Below are positions 21,180 through 33,755 of a stretch of 64,000 nucleotides of DNA, piece after piece. Where the stretch lies: positions 1,054,001-1,118,000 of the forward strand of contig JAEQBH010001513.1 of assembly GCA_016808115.1 (NCBI GenBank), given 5' to 3'. The DNA is from Tetrastigma voinierianum (lineage: Eukaryota; Streptophyta; Magnoliopsida; Vitales; Vitaceae). The notes under the pieces were generated by a model. That model was not told where the DNA came from, made no database searches, and saw nothing but the letters and a program-made list of their open reading frames with translations. Both the position numbers and the translations under genes were made by a program. Position 1 is the first letter of the stretch. The number at the start of each line of letters is the position of its first letter.

Positions 21180-22440
21180 ATTATTTCATGCAATTCCGCA
21201 TTGATAGACAGGATTAGAGAGCTTCAGGATTCAGGATCCGCGTATAGTGAAGTTTCGAGAGGTGAAGTAGAGTCTGGGCAATGAGGGGATTTGTCATTGA
21301 GAGAGGATGGTACCGTGGTCATGGGACAGAGGTTGTGTGTACCGGATGTAGGTGATGTGAGGAGAGAGATTATGGAGGAAGCCCATTCCTCCGCTTATGC
21401 TATGCATCCGGGAAGCACAAAGATGTATCATACCCTAAAGGAACACTATTGGTGGAAGGGTATGAAGAGGGATATTGCAGAGTTCGTCTCCAGATGTCTC
21501 ACATGTCAGCAGGTGAAAGCCGAACATCGGGCTCGCAGACTATTACAAATAATTCATCCCTTAGTGGAAATGGAGAATCACTATGATTTTGTAGGACTTC
21601 CACGCTGCCTGTGAGTGGCCATGATACGATATGGGTGATTATGTATCAGACCGGGATTTAAATCGCCCAATTTCCTACCTATCGTGAAATAGTGATTCAT
21701 TGGATAAGTTGGCCCAATTATACGTTAGAGAGATTATCAGATTGTATGGTACGCCATTTTCCATTGTTTCGCATGTAGATCCTGTGTTTACCTCACGCTT
21801 TTGGCCGTAGTTTACGTATCGCCCTTGGCACTAGACTACATTTCGGTACGGATTTTCATCCACAGACGGATGGCCAATCTGAGAGGACTATATAGACTTT
21901 AGAAGATATGCTTGGGGCATGTGTTATGGAGTTTAGAGAGAGTTGGGACACCCATATACCCCTGATGGAGTTTGGTATACAATAATGCGCTTATCGTGCC
22001 GCGTTGGTATGGCCCCCACGGCTCTTTATGGATGAAAATGTCGAACTCCAGTCTGTTGGGACGAGGTAGGCGAAAGGAAATTAGTAGGTCCAGAAATTGT
22101 CCAAGTGACTTGTGATAAGATCAAGGTTATAAGGGATAGACTGAAAATTGCACAAAACCGACAGAAAAGTTATGCGGACAATCGCCGTAGGGACCTAGAG
22201 TTTGAGGTAAGGGGATATGGTATTTTTAAGGATTTCCCCATGGAAGGGTGTACTAAGATTTGGGAAACGTGGAAAGTCGAAACCACGGCATATTAATCTC
22301 ATATAGGATTGTTGAGGAGGATCGGGGAGGTGGCATATCGATCGAGCTGCTTATCTCGACTCGATCGCATTCACGATGTTGTCCATGTTTCTTCTATGCT
22401 CCGCAAGTACATACCAGACCCTTCACATGTATTGACAGAG
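21180..22440 (+). pseudogene. Decayed integrase of element A
   Basis: An open stretch (21,291-21,614) holds the zinc-binding HHCC domain: REIMEEAHSSAYAMHPGSTK, MYHTLKEHYWWKGMKRDI, AEFVSRCLTCQQVKAEH. The catalytic core (21,615-22,020) is broken but shows HPQTDGQSERT near 21,860-21,895 and PLMEFG near 21,960. The C-terminal part reads VTCDKIKVIRDRLKIAQNRQ, KSYADNRRRDLEFEV (22,105-22,210) and traces of PWKGC...RFGKRGK. This is the Tekay/Del integrase order. Confidence 0.85.
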
Positions 22441-22470
22441 TAACCAGTGGAAATATAAGAGAACTTGACA

Positions 22471-22632
22471 TACAAAGAGGAACCAGTGCAGATCCTCGAC
22501 CGTCAAGAGCAAGTTCTGCGCAACAAGACTATTCCGCTGGTGAAGGTATTGTGGAGGAGTCATACAGTAGAGGAAGCTACTTGGGAGGCAGAGGCTCAGA
22601 TGTGCCATCAGTACCCTCAATTATTTTCCTAA
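22471..22632 (+). pseudogene. Chromodomain tail of element A integrase, frame intact
   Basis: An uninterrupted frame from TAC 22,471 to a TAA stop at 22,630-22,632 reads YKEEPVQILDRQEQVLRNKT, IPLVKVLWRSHTVEEATWEA and EAQMCHQYPQLFS. This is the C-terminal chromodomain typical of Tekay/Del chromoviruses, with the conserved VLW and ATWE positions. In the family it guides integration to heterochromatin by binding modified histone. It is the only pol part of A with no visible lesion, but the upstream frame is broken. Confidence 0.88.
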
Positions 22633-22693
22633 AAAGGTATTTTCCTTTCCTTTCCTTTGACTTTAGATTTTTCATTTCGAGGACGAAATGTTC

Positions 22694-22709
22694 TAAGGAG
22701 GGAGGATTT
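22694..22709 (+). other. Polypurine tract of element A
   Basis: taaggagggaggattt directly precedes TGTAACGCCCC, the LTR start, 62 bases after the integrase stop. Confidence 0.88.
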
Positions 22710-25700
22710 TGTAACGCCCCGTCCCGAGAGAGTGTACAGTACATTTAAGTGTAGGGGCGTACCTGAGCACCAAGTGTCACACTGTGGTATTTTGGAGAGG
22801 AATTATGAAATCATAATTTATGGAACCCGGAATTGAGGTACTAGTGCCAGGGTAATGTGGTAAATTTCAAAATGATATACAAGGGCATAATTTGAGAAGA
22901 TATGCCAAAATGAAAATAAAATGTTGATTTGCAATATCAAAGTGTTTGATGACTAAATTGTAATTGCCATAGATATGGAAGTCAAAATCAAAGTAGAGAT
23001 GGGCCATAATAGAAATAAAATAAGTTGATCTTAAAATATTAAAGAGATGAGGATTTAGTTGCAATTAGGGGAAAGTTAATATTATAAAAGAGGGAGACAA
23101 AAGCCAAAACTCATATTTTGGTCTCAAAATTTCTAAGGCAACCCGTAGGAGAGGAGGAGAAGGGAGAAAAGAAGAGAAAGAAGAGGAAGAAGAGGAAGAA
23201 GAGGAAGGAGAAGGAGAAAAGGTATGCTTTATTTTAAATCAAGTGTATTTTGATTCCTAAGGTTTTGGTTTGAGAATTGTTCTTTTCTTTCTAAGGTTTT
23301 GTGGTAGAGATCACCCAAACCCTAGACTTGTTGAGGTTATGTGGGGAAAAACCCCAATTGGTGTAAAATAAATGTGGAATCATCATAATTATATGGTTTT
23401 ATATAGAATTGCGGACTCCTGGGTTAAATTCATATGAGTTCTGATTTTCACCTAGGGTTTTGTGGTATGAGGTTCCAAACCACCAATACAAGTATTATGG
23501 AGTTGTTTTGGATGAATTCCATGATGAATTTTTAGGGAATGGTTGAAAAAAAAAACAAAGGAGAATGTTGGGTTTTTAAAGTAATTGCTGTCAATTTGTA
23601 AAACCCCTGTTTTTGTTTTTGCTATAGATTAAGTTAGAATCATCCAAATGAATTTATTCCAATTGTTAAAGAACCATAAGAGATAGGGATAAAAATTTAT
23701 AGAAGGGATCAAGAGCAAATTGTAGTTCTAAGGCTCCCAAATACGGACTGAAAGGTGAGCTCATGTAGCTCACTGATTATGCTCTGTTTTAGGTATGGTT
23801 GTAGTGTTTTGGCCATAAGTGGAGTTTCACTCATTAAAATTTAGTGATTCAAAATTTTGGGTAAAATATACTTCTAGGGGGAAAATTTATCTGAAGGAAG
23901 TACATGAAAATTGTAACCCCAAAGTGCCCATAAAATTTATCAAAGTGGAGCTATGTGCAGATTCTGTTCTTCCAAATTGAGTCATCTAGATGTAAAATAC
24001 AATCACTTGAGTTTTGGTGATCCAAATTGGGTGATTCCAATTGGAGAAGAAACATTAGAACCATAGATTCAAATGAGGGAAGAAACCATTTCCAATTTAT
24101 GGAGTTAAGATCCCATAAATGAAGGATAACAGTAGGTGATTCAGTGAGTTAACCAAGTTGGCATCAAAAAACATGCTGTAACTTGTGTTATGTGGTTGAG
24201 GGCCTTAGAGAAGGAAGTTTAAATTAAAAATTTAAAGCGATGTCATTGGATATATAAAGGAATAATCTGGAGAGTTTCATAATTTTTGAAGACCGTTTGA
24301 ATAATTTTTGAGTCATAAAGTCTATAGAGTATTGTTGGAAAAAGGTTGGCCAAAATAAGTGGGTTTTTTTAGTGCTCAAGGGTAATTTGTTAATTTGGAT
24401 TTATATGAATGTTGTGTGACCCTAAAGTGACTTGCGGGTGAAGTACGTTAAGTTTTACGCTATACGCAGGCAATTAATACGTTGCCGTATTCGTTGAGTG
24501 TGTAGGCTAAAAGCAAAGGCGGGAAAGTAGTGAGTCAGGCTCAAGTTTCGGGAAACAAAGAGGTGAGTGTGTGTAAAACTCACATTTTTGAAAATTGAGT
24601 GTTAAAAGTGAAAGATTTTTAAATGTTAAAATTAAAAGTTTAATGTAAATGTATATATATGTATATTAAATATGTATGCATATGTTAAGGCATTATGAAA
24701 GTTTAAAAATTTGTAAAGAATGCATATGTGTTTTAATGATAAAGTAAAGAATTTAAATGGATTTATAAATGTATTTTGAAGAAATGTTTTACTGATGGTT
24801 ACCCTAACCCTATATGACTGTTATGACTGATATCGGCCGAGGTACTTTAAGCGTGTAAGGATTTAGAGGGTAAAGTTATAGGTTACTAACCGAGGGAGGG
24901 AAATAGGTGTTTAGAGTAATATCTCACACGTGATAAAGTGCTATAACCGGGAACCCCTATGCAAAAGCGTGAGTTTCTCCTCGCAGCCGTAGTGGTTATG
25001 ACTGAATGAGACTGTCCCTCACCGTCGCATCGTGAAACCTGCTCGTGTGTGTTTATCCCCTGGGTTCCATCAGAAAGAAAGAAATAAAGAAAGAAAGAAA
25101 GTTTAAGGCATAAATTGATTTTTAATTGTATAAGTATTTATTACTTTGATATATATTGAAAATGTTGTCTAAATGAAAATGTACACTCACTGAGCTCCTT
25201 TAGCTCACTCTTTTCCGTATGTTTCAAAACATTTCAGACTGAGACAAAAGGCCAGTACCCTCTCAAGCAGCGAGTCGAGCCATCGAGGAGACGACGCATG
25301 TGATTGCATTGTATATATATTTTCAGATATTGTATATGTTGAATATTTTGTCATGTATATGTATATATTTATATATTTTGAAAAGGAACTACGCGGGCTG
25401 ATCCCATGACGAGACGTAGGCGGCTCCATTTAAGCCCTACTGCCCCACCTTTTGATAAAAATGTGCATGGAATAGAATAAGGTTTGAATGTTTTGATGAT
25501 TTGAAGTAAATAAATGCATATGTATGTCTATCGTGGTTTCGATTGGGCTGCGGGATTCCAGGAGTCTTAAAATGGAAGTTGAGAATTGAAAGATTAGAAG
25601 TGTTTTTAAATGTTTTCGCAGGTTTTTGTAAATTTGGGAAAGTCCGAAAAATAGAAGAAACTCTGGTCGATTTTCTGAATAATCTAAGTGTTTGAGAAAG

Positions 25701-25885
25701 AAGAAAAAAAAATAATAAAATTTACCACTTCACTTCCGCATTATTTTCTAAAGATATGTTAAGGATTGTAAAGAGGTTCGCTCCATGGATTTTATTTGAC
25801 TGTTTTGAAGAAAAGTTTCTATATCCGTTGGAGTGCCGGGAGGTCCCATCGGGTTTATGAGTTTAATCCGGGTTGGGATCCTTCA
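22710..25885 (+). repeat. 3' LTR of element A (3.18 kb)
   Basis: Begins TGTAACGCCCCGTCCCG and ends gatccttca, matching the 5' LTR tail at the window start. U3 is AT-rich; a TATA box at 23,083 is followed by a GA-rich stretch (23,146-23,222, repeats of agaggaaga). An aaag microsatellite lies at 25,073-25,102 and an AT-rich run of tgtatata type at 25,306-25,382. No gene. Confidence 0.9.
23083..23090 (+). promoter_or_regulatory. TATA box in LTR A
   Basis: TATAAAAG context (attataaaagaggg), about 375 bases into the LTR, followed within 65-140 bases by the GA-rich tract. Its spacing fits an LTR core promoter. Confidence 0.6.
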
Positions 25886-27090
25886 ACTGCTGCCACTGTT
25901 CACTAGTTTTTCCACTGTTCATCCTGCATTGTTCCTTCCTGCTGCCCGTTTGACTTGTTGACTATTGTTCCCCTTTTGCTTTTCTTCCTTTTTTGCCCCC
26001 AATGTAATAGTTTTTGGTATGTTATTTTAGTAATTTGTAAAGGGGGTTTGGCTATAAAAGCCTCCAAGCCAAGCGCTGAAAAAAAAAAACCTTTCCAATA
26101 ATAAAATTTTTCTGGGCGGGAACCGTTCAACAGTTCTCACTCTTTTTCATTTTCTCTCTTTTCCCCTCATTTTCTCTCCCTTTCTCACTATCCAAACACC
26201 CTCCGAGGTTGACAACTCGGAGGATGAGTGGCTAGAACCTATTTCTCCTTGAAGAAGAAGTCTACTGGCAGGGGATACATGGCAACCAGGCTTTCCATGT
26301 TTTAATCTGAGGTATTTTCTACCATTTATGGTTTCATTCAAACATCGGCTTTAATCCCTTCAGTTGCTTTTGAATGATCTGCATTTGATAAGCTTGGTTC
26401 ATTGGATGCTTATCATAGATCCATCGATTAATCCATTAGTTATCATCTATGGGTTATTGAAACGTGATTCAAGGATGTTTTTATTTTCCAGCTCTAGGTT
26501 TGATCCCTTTGGTTCACTTTGTAATGGAAATGCATTTCTGGTAAACTTAGGTTCATTGTATGCTTATTGTAGATATTAAAGGGATATTCACATTTTCATT
26601 TATTAGCTGTTGAAAAGTGAGTCAAGGTGATGTTATTCACGCCCGAGACCCATCAATGAGGAAGTAAATACCACTTTTGGAAAAGGATATTATATAGGTT
26701 CAGCTATAGCAAAAATGAAGATCCTGTCGTGAATGGCTATAGGTCATCCTCCCTAACGAGAGGAAAAGGGACTCGATAACCCTTTAGCAAACTTTTAACC
26801 TAAATCCAAAGAGCCTAACACTTCAGTGTGGAAATCTATTTTTCATTTTATTTTATTTATCCGACTTTCGCCGTAAACATTAAACCCCCCTGCTTTACCA
26901 AAACCTTAAAATCCAAATTGAAATCTCACCTTTGAGCTCACTCCAGAATCATTCAGGTGAAGAAAATCCATCCCTGAGTTCGACCCTAGAGCCACTATAC
27001 TGTAGTAGCTAGGCTATAGCAGTAGAAGGTTTAGGTTTATAAATTTTGTTGCTTCGGAAGCTACCTAGCTACACGTTTATGTGCGAATCA
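25886..27090 (+). repeat. LTR fragment I, directly against the end of LTR A
   Basis: Related to LTRs J and K in opposite orientation: shared blocks are the TATA region, ccaaacaccctccgagg.tgacaac, ctatttctccttgaagaa, taggtcatcctccctaacgag, and the end ataaattttgttg...gcgaatca. J and K have about 300 more bases at their start, so I begins mid-LTR exactly where A ends. That is what insertion of A into this LTR would produce. The remainder would lie left of the window. Confidence 0.75.
26053..26060 (+). promoter_or_regulatory. TATA box in LTR I
   Basis: ggctataaaagcctcc is a strong plant TATA box at the position equivalent to the TATATAAG of J and K, upstream of a CT-rich leader (26,140-26,200). 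Confidence 0.65.
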
Positions 27091-27559
27091 CTTAGGATTT
27101 TGTCTTGACTAATAATCTAACAATTTCTAGGACATTAGACTATTTGACTGTCAATGAACCTAGAAGATGTCCCTAATCTTTCACAATTTGTTAATGACTC
27201 ACTTTAACCATGTGCATTGTTTTTCAGGATTTTACTGACCTTATTGTTTACAGAAACAGTCTCAAAAGCCTTATTTGTTCTTCCTATTGAGTACATCTTC
27301 CTAAATCTGAACATTGAACTTCATTCTAGTTAAACTGCAACTTCCTTTTCCAATTCAGTTAAGCCTACCACAATGCATCTATCAGTGGTTTGTTTGGTTT
27401 TGAAATTTTTTGTTGTGCTGTTTTAATTAAGTAAAGAAGTTCATTTTGATCATGCATTTAGCTCACAACAATACAACATAACCACAATTGTAATCAAGTC
27501 ATTTCACCCAAACATGTTGTAGCAATTAAACAATTTGATCCATGTATTTGTTTTCTTCT
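27091..27559. other. Unassigned AT-rich stretch
   Basis: Follows the end of LTR I. I see no clear primer site (only a poor match to the tRNA-Asp complement), no ORF and no repeat. Confidence 0.4.
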
Positions 27560-29130
27560 TTATTCAACTAAGTAAATGGCAATAATGAAGCAAAGGAAAT
27601 TAATCAAAATACACCAATCAATCAAGAACACAGATGAACACAAATTTTTTGCAAAGAATGGTTTTGAACTTTTATTCAGAGGAATGATTACAAATTTTGT
27701 TTGGAGAGAAAACATATTACAAGGATTCATCTTCTTCTTTTGTAGAATTTGGAAGTTTTCTAGAGGTTCAAGGTTAAAGGTAGATAAAGATGGAGGGAAC
27801 TTGGGAATGGAAATGTCTGGCTTTTCTTTTGCTGGTGGTTCTTCTCTCTGAAAGAGGTAGTAATCATTAGTATACTCCACCAGGGTAACCACTTGATCTT
27901 GCTTATGAGCCAGATTATTCACAGATCCTTCAAATTCAGTGAGCACATTATGTATGTTCACTAAATTTGAATTCACTATGTCCAGACTATCATTCCATAA
28001 TTTATGTCTGTAGTTATTATCCATCTCTAGCTTCTTGTCTCTTTTCTCCATGAGCTTTCCAAATTCCTTGAATTTTTCTTTGTAAAGATATTTGAACTCC
28101 TCTACCTTCAGCAGCATACTGGCTTCCATCTTTTCCTCTCTCTTATCCAAAAATGAGAGAACTTCTTCATCTTTTTTTAGCTACTCATTGTAGAAGGCCT
28201 TTATTCTTGAGTCTAGCCTGTGCATCAATTCTCTTTCTCTCTTTTCTATTTCTTCTTTCCATTCCTCATCTCTTTGTTTGAGCATTTGTTCACATCGTTG
28301 CTCCCTTCTTCTGAAGTCAGCCTCTAGAAACTCCTCTCTGACCTTTTGTTGTTGTTCCCATCTCTTATCTCTCTCCTCCATTTCCTATTTTATTGATACC
28401 AACATCTCCATAATTTATGTATTTCCTTGATTGCTCCTAGAACACTCTGCTGGTTCAATAAAGGCATGCCTTACCTCAGGAGGTGAGTGAATTAATGGAC
28501 TTCTTCTACTCTGCATCTCCTCCTCAATTGGCAGTTGACCCTCATCTGGGATTTGTTCATTTTCTTCTTCCTCATGCTTCTCTGCCACTTCCACAATCTC
28601 CATTTCTTTCCTATTTCAACTCTTTAGGCCTTTTATCACCCCTGTCAACGTTAAGGGGGAAACCTTAGGACAGGTTTCTTCCTCTACCCATGTCTCCTTA
28701 GCCCTAAATACATATTCTGCACTGCTGATGGACGAGATTAGCCCCCTTTGACATTCTGCAGGAAGCACCTATGGATGATTCTATTATCTTCCCTTTACAT
28801 CGAACTTGTAATCCCTTGCTAGGGCATACAAGATGATGGCTTTTTTTGCTCCTTATGGTGCCTCGATGCTTGCGGGTAATTATAATGTATAATGAAATAA
28901 AACAACACCTTAGCTTCTTCCGTTAGTGAGCCTCTGTTGATGGATTCATGGGAATTCTTCTTTGTTGCATTCCACTTCCCCTTTCCAGCCTTCAGAAATT
29001 CTATGATCTTTTGATGGTTGGATTCTCTGAGTAGTTTTTTGTACTTAGATCCATTCTTAGGATCTTTGATTTTGAGAACATCATTAATCCTTTCATGGCC
29101 CATGGGAACCCATATTCCTCTGACGCATAC
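27560..29130 (-). pseudogene. Coiled-coil 'putative plant transposon protein' ORF L, 3' part
   Basis: Minus strand, starting at the JK insertion point. First block (29,125-28,819): VRGIWVPMGHERINDVL, SKYKKLLRESNHQKI, GKGKWNATKKN, SLTEEAKVLFYF. Then a frameshifted block, ETWVEEETCPKVSPLTLTG (near 28,650-28,710), an acidic stretch (28,603-28,415) and a long coiled coil rich in Glu, Lys and Arg (28,381-28,181; 28,150-27,900), ending in FPPSLSTFNLEPLENF. The pattern matches my memory of the PF20167-like (Transposase_32) family, which occurs in LTR elements; the family name would need an HMM search. Only a few stops and frameshifts, so it is younger or better kept than its neighbours. The open C-terminus (to 27,560) ends in a hydrophobic run that may be out of the true frame. 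Confidence 0.75.
29126..29130 (+). repeat. Target-site duplication, left copy (catac) of JK
   Basis: catac directly before TGATTCG, repeated at 35,184-35,188 directly after the terminal TAATCA. Confidence 0.88.
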
Positions 29131-30523
29131 TGATTCGTACCACAGTAGGTGTTTTGGAATCAACAAAATTTATATCCTAAATTCCTCCTACTGTCGTAGC
29201 AAAGCTACTACAGTATAGAGGTTCTAGGGTAGAACTCAGGGATGGGTTTTCTTCGCACAAATGATTTACAATGAAAGCCAAAATGGTTAATTTGGTTTGG
29301 ATTTTAAGGTGGTGATGAAAACAGTGAGGGGTATTGTTTGGGAAACTGAAATTTAAACTGAAGTAAAATAAGAAAAATAATAAAAGAGATCTCCTTGAAG
29401 TATCAGGATATTGGGATTAGGATCATAGGGCAATTGAGGGTTTCCAGGGTCATTTCCTCGCGTTGGGGAGGATGACCTACAGTCATCTCCCGAACCGGAT
29501 CTTCATGTACCTATAAAAACTAACCCTCATTAAATTTCTCTGGAAATGGCATTCACTGGCTGTTAATGTTCTTAGTCAGTTCAAACGAGTCTCCTTGACT
29601 CACATTACAATGGGTAATAAATGATAACTAATGAACATCACAAGATCTAGTAATAAGCATCAAGTGAGCACTAAAAGATTACCAAGTACTGACCATTCAA
29701 CATGAATCGAAGGGATCTAAACCTAGAGTTAAAAGGAGAACACAGACGACAGTGAGTACCTGCGTGAAAAACAGGGGACTCCTCATCCTGCCTCAGGATC
29801 CAACACCTAGTAGCCTTCGTCTTCAAGGAGAAAGGGGTTTTAGCCGCTCATCCTCCGAGTTGTCATCCCTGAGGTGTTTGGCTACCAGAAATGGAAAAGA
29901 AAATGAAAAGAAAGTGAAGTAGAAAAGAAGGTGCGGAAAGCCGGGAAGCTTCATTAATTTTATTGATTGATGGATTGATTCCTTTTACAGACCTTGACTC
30001 CATCTTATATACTGCTCAGAGCAAGGGAAATTACAAAAAAATCTAAAACCAAAAGCTATTACAAGGGATAAAATGGGAACAAACAAAAATTTGTAACAAA
30101 AAGTATCAAAAAGCAAAAAGGCGTAGGGAAGTCAATAAAGGCAGATTTGATGAACAAAGGTTTATAGGATGCAATGAATAATGCAATGTATGAAAAATTT
30201 TGGTCGGATGAACAAGCAGATGCCGCTAAAATTTCAGACCCTACCAATTTCTTACGCCCACTTTCTGGCATTTTCTCGCTCTTTCTTTCCTTCGGTCTCC
30301 GACCGCACGCCGTAGTTTGGCTCGAATTCTTATGCTCGATCGACCAACAATTTTGGCATAAATAGCTTGTCAAAGCCAAAAATTTGCCACAAAACGCGCG
30401 ATCAGTAGCATAGCGCTCTAGACCTTAATGCCAATTAAGCTAATTATGCTGATTAGTACACAATAAGTACTCAAAACCTGCAATAAATGTGGTTCAAAAT
30501 AACACTTTTTAGCAATTAAATCA
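29131..30523 (-). repeat. 3' LTR (J) of element JK
   Basis: 1,393 bases, collinear with 33,757-35,183 from gattcgt.ccacagtaggtg to the terminal attaaatca. Holds a TATA box and CT-rich leader. It has about two of the 17-bp units that number four in K. Confidence 0.9.
30004..30011 (-). promoter_or_regulatory. TATA box in LTR J
   Basis: Minus strand gcagTATATAAGatgg; the K LTR has gcagTATATAAGctag at the matching place. Confidence 0.65.
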
Positions 30524-30537
30524 CACCTCCTAACCTG
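30524..30537 (-). other. Polypurine tract of element JK
   Basis: Minus strand ggcaggttaggaggtg directly before the 3' LTR start TGATTTAATTGC. Further purine runs of ggttggggggagag type at 30,817-30,833 and near 31,728 resemble Athila-like tracts and may be older. Confidence 0.6.
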
Positions 30538-32510
30538 CCACATTAAGGTCCCTTAGCAATGAAAAAAAGAAAGAAAGAGAGAGCATACAAGACAATCAAA
30601 ATGATGTTCACAAAAATGGTATTTCAAAAAGGTTGTGAATGAGTAATGCCTAACCCTTGATGAGAATCACTGAAACCCTTACCCAATAACTATCTCGAGA
30701 GAATGAATGCCATACAAAATCGAGCATCGTACAGCCTCCCTTCGTGAATCAACCGTAGACTTCCACCACAACCTAAGTGTTTGTTTGATCAGTTCTCAAC
30801 AATAAACTACTAAACTGCACTCTCCCCCCAACCAAGCTACTGCCGCCACCTAGGACATTAACCAACCTAAATAGATCAGGACCCACTCTTATTCCACAAC
30901 TCTTTTTGTGTTGTAGGGTGCAATGCTCAGAAATCGACCTCACCAAAGTCCGTGTAACGGGGGTCCACCGATGACTCCTAACCAACTAAGCCTTAGGGCA
31001 TCAAGTCACGAGGATCTTTTGACCACTAACTCCTCAGGTTTCACCCCGGACTCCGAATGAATTCAAAAATCTAGCACCTACAACTCGCTAACCTCACCCA
31101 TCGACCCATGTAGCGAGCACTGATTCGATGGCTCCTAACCGCATTAGTTTAGTGGGCACCAAAGCTTTAAAGACTCAGAATCGTGAACCCTCGGGACTCG
31201 TGCTCGGGCTCTCCAAGGTATGTCAGTTTATTCTCTTTCTTTTCTTTTTCTTTTTCTTTTTATTTTTCTTTTCTTTTTCTTTTGGAAGACACATTGGCCT
31301 TCTTTTCATGGGGTCCTTAACCTATTAAAGGTAGTCAAAGAAACTAGGGTAGGTTTTGCAAAGTTTAGGAGGTTAGGCAGTTTTTTAGCCTATTGTTAAA
31401 AACCTTGGAGCGGTGCATGTGTGGTTAGTTAACGGTGAAGAAAAAGGGTCGAAAAGTGAATAAAGAGTTCAACTGATCATCCACTCAACCAGGCATGAAA
31501 CCATTCTAACATTAATAGAATTGGACAATGCTTCAATTTTTCAAACCGCAGGCTAGGCAAAAAAAAAAAAAGGGTGCAAAAATGGGTGCACTTTTTTAAT
31601 TGAAAAAGTAAGTTGTATAGTATAATAGCTTCAAAAAAAGGAAAACCAGCAAGCCACTGAACATCACAAAATGAGATTGCTCAAAATAGTAACAAAAACA
31701 TAAATAAATGCCACTTCCTTCGCTAACTCTCTCCCCAACCAAATGTCACATTGTCCGTAATGGGGCTCGGATTGGAAAATTAGAGGAGGAAGTGCTACCT
31801 CCTTGATGAAATGTACTCGTTTTTGGATAGGAGACTTCGTAAGCTTTCCATCGACACCTTATTCTCTCCGTTAGCTTCCAAATAAACAAGTTAGGAGAAG
31901 AAAGAGGAAAAAATTGACCAGTTGGAGTATTTTAAAGTACACCTTCATAGTAATTTCAAAGTATTATTTTAATATATTTGGATTCTACACTCTCTAGCTT
32001 TCAGCGGTACAAAAGCCGCATAAAAAAACGAGAGTTCGGATAAGAAAAAAGTTATATTCAAAACAAAATTAATTGCAAAAGTGGAGGCCGGTGCGAAATT
32101 CGCATCTTGCGAGAATATATATATATATATATATGAAACGATTGCACATAGATAGGCAATTGACCTACGAAAATTTATGAAGCATTTTTCGCGGCTACGA
32201 AATATAAAATTACCTTCTGCTCAAAAAATTTAAGCAAAACCCTGCAAAAATAAACACAAGAAATTTTTTTTTAAAAAATTGCAAAAAAAATTGAAAATTA
32301 AGCTAAAAGCAAAGATTAACTAAAAATTAAAGAAAATCTAAAGAGAAAAATTAAAGAAATCAAAATAAATTAACATAAAGTAAAAAGAATGAAAAAAGAA
32401 GTGGGCGTATACGAACCCGATCTCTCGAGCCTTTGGTGGTTGTTGGGCTGGTGGAGCTTGTGATATTGAGATCGGGTGCTCCGTAATACGAATTAGCACG
32501 ACAGTCACTA
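30538..32510. other. Interior of JK without recognisable genes
   Basis: Contains a CT-rich low-complexity stretch (31,226-31,285), an A-run at 31,559-31,571 and an (AT)n microsatellite at 32,114-32,134. A cattgtccgtaatg block near 31,750 (minus: cattacggacaatg) resembles the ggacaa sequence upstream of the polypurine tract in element E. Plus-strand open stretches (for example 31,128-31,328) show no family match. Confidence 0.45.
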
Positions 32511-32519
32511 TCATGTATT

Positions 32520-33230
32520 ATGAAACGGTACAAGTGTCTGAATAACAGTGGCAAATATTTGTACAGTGGCCACTAATTTCTTGAAATATTGCATAGGCAG
32601 TGCAGATGGGGTGGCCTTTATGGTAGGTGTTTCAGGGTTCGAGTGTGCAGCAGATGTGGGCAAGATATACACTGAGTCAATAGGGGGCAAGGGTAAATTG
32701 TGCTCTTGGTGTTCTTCCATTGCTTTCCTCAGTCAACAAGGGAAGGATTTCTTCTTTTCTCCTCCATGTCCCATAAACCGACATGATTACGGGGCATCTA
32801 CGGTTCCCTCGGGAGCCTGCTGGTTTCCTCTTTCAATTCCTCTGTGCATTGAGCCTGTACCCGAAATAGTGTCGATTGACACTCTTCCTCCCGGATTATC
32901 CCCTCCTCTTGATGAACAAGCTGATTGGTGAGCTTTGAGATGGATTGCTGCAGGATGTCAGATTTTTGATCAATTTCCCTCTATAACCCATCCAATTCCT
33001 TGTTCAGGGAGCTCTCCACTGTGTCGATTTCTTGATTGGCCTTGACATTCACTGCCTTCTGCTCCTCTATGAAATTATCCACTAATTTGCTCAAGTTCAG
33101 TATTACTTGCTCAATTGAAGATGTCAACTGTGGTGGTTGAGGCTGAGATGAAGAGGCATACTATGAATGTGGAGGAGGTGTACACTGTGGAGGTCTTGAT
33201 TCCCATGAGGAATTTGTGTGGTTCACTTGA
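32520..33230 (-). pseudogene. Gag remnant of element JK
   Basis: Minus strand, about 33,170-32,850: PPPHS, SSSQPQPPQLTSSIEQ, VILNLSKLVDNFIEEQKAVN, a stop, then REIDQKSDILQQSISKLTNQ and EEECQSTLF. This is the C-terminal spacer and coiled coil of Athila-like gag. The continuing open frame (32,720-32,511) has no match I recognise. The capsid domain is absent. Confidence 0.6.
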
Positions 33231-33730
33231 CTAGGGTTACCAAGTACTATCATATGGTCCTGCTTGTAGAAAGTTGCACTCATCTATGGAGGGTTTCTAT
33301 AGTCCCTCATGGACCTATATGGGTTCGTATTTCTCTCCACGGGTTGCTGATTCTTGCCGCGGGAAGGTTTTATGTCGAGTCATTGACATTTCCCTATGGA
33401 CTAGGGTTTCTCTCCCTTTAGTACTCAGCATCTTACTCTCCCTCTTCCATTTGGTCAATATTCAAATTCAGTCTAAGTTCCTGTGGAAAATTTACTTTGA
33501 TCAACCTGCCCTCAGAATTCCTTACCCACTGGAACATGGATTCCTACAGCAAAAACATAGGCAACATCCAACGACCAAGAAGCAATCCTACCTAAAAGGT
33601 TAAGGTTACTTAAGAAAAAAAAAAACTATGAATTTAAACTAAGAAGATTAACAGTAAAGTATATACAGAAAAAAAAATTCACGGGACTTGTAGTGGGGAT
33701 CCTGAAGTGTTCATCAGTCGTCATTTGCAT

Positions 33731-33755
33731 AGGCACCATCCCGACAAACGGCCAT
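33731..33755 (-). other. Primer-binding site of JK, decayed tRNA-Asp type
   Basis: Minus strand TGGCCGTTTGTCGGGATGG starts two bases after the LTR end; it resembles the tRNA-Asp complement TGGCGCCGTTGCCGGGGAT with a few changes. Confidence 0.7.

Noticed and set aside
32548..32931. 127-codon plus-strand frame as a host gene
   Set aside because: It lies opposite the minus-strand gag remnant of JK and has no recognisable domain.
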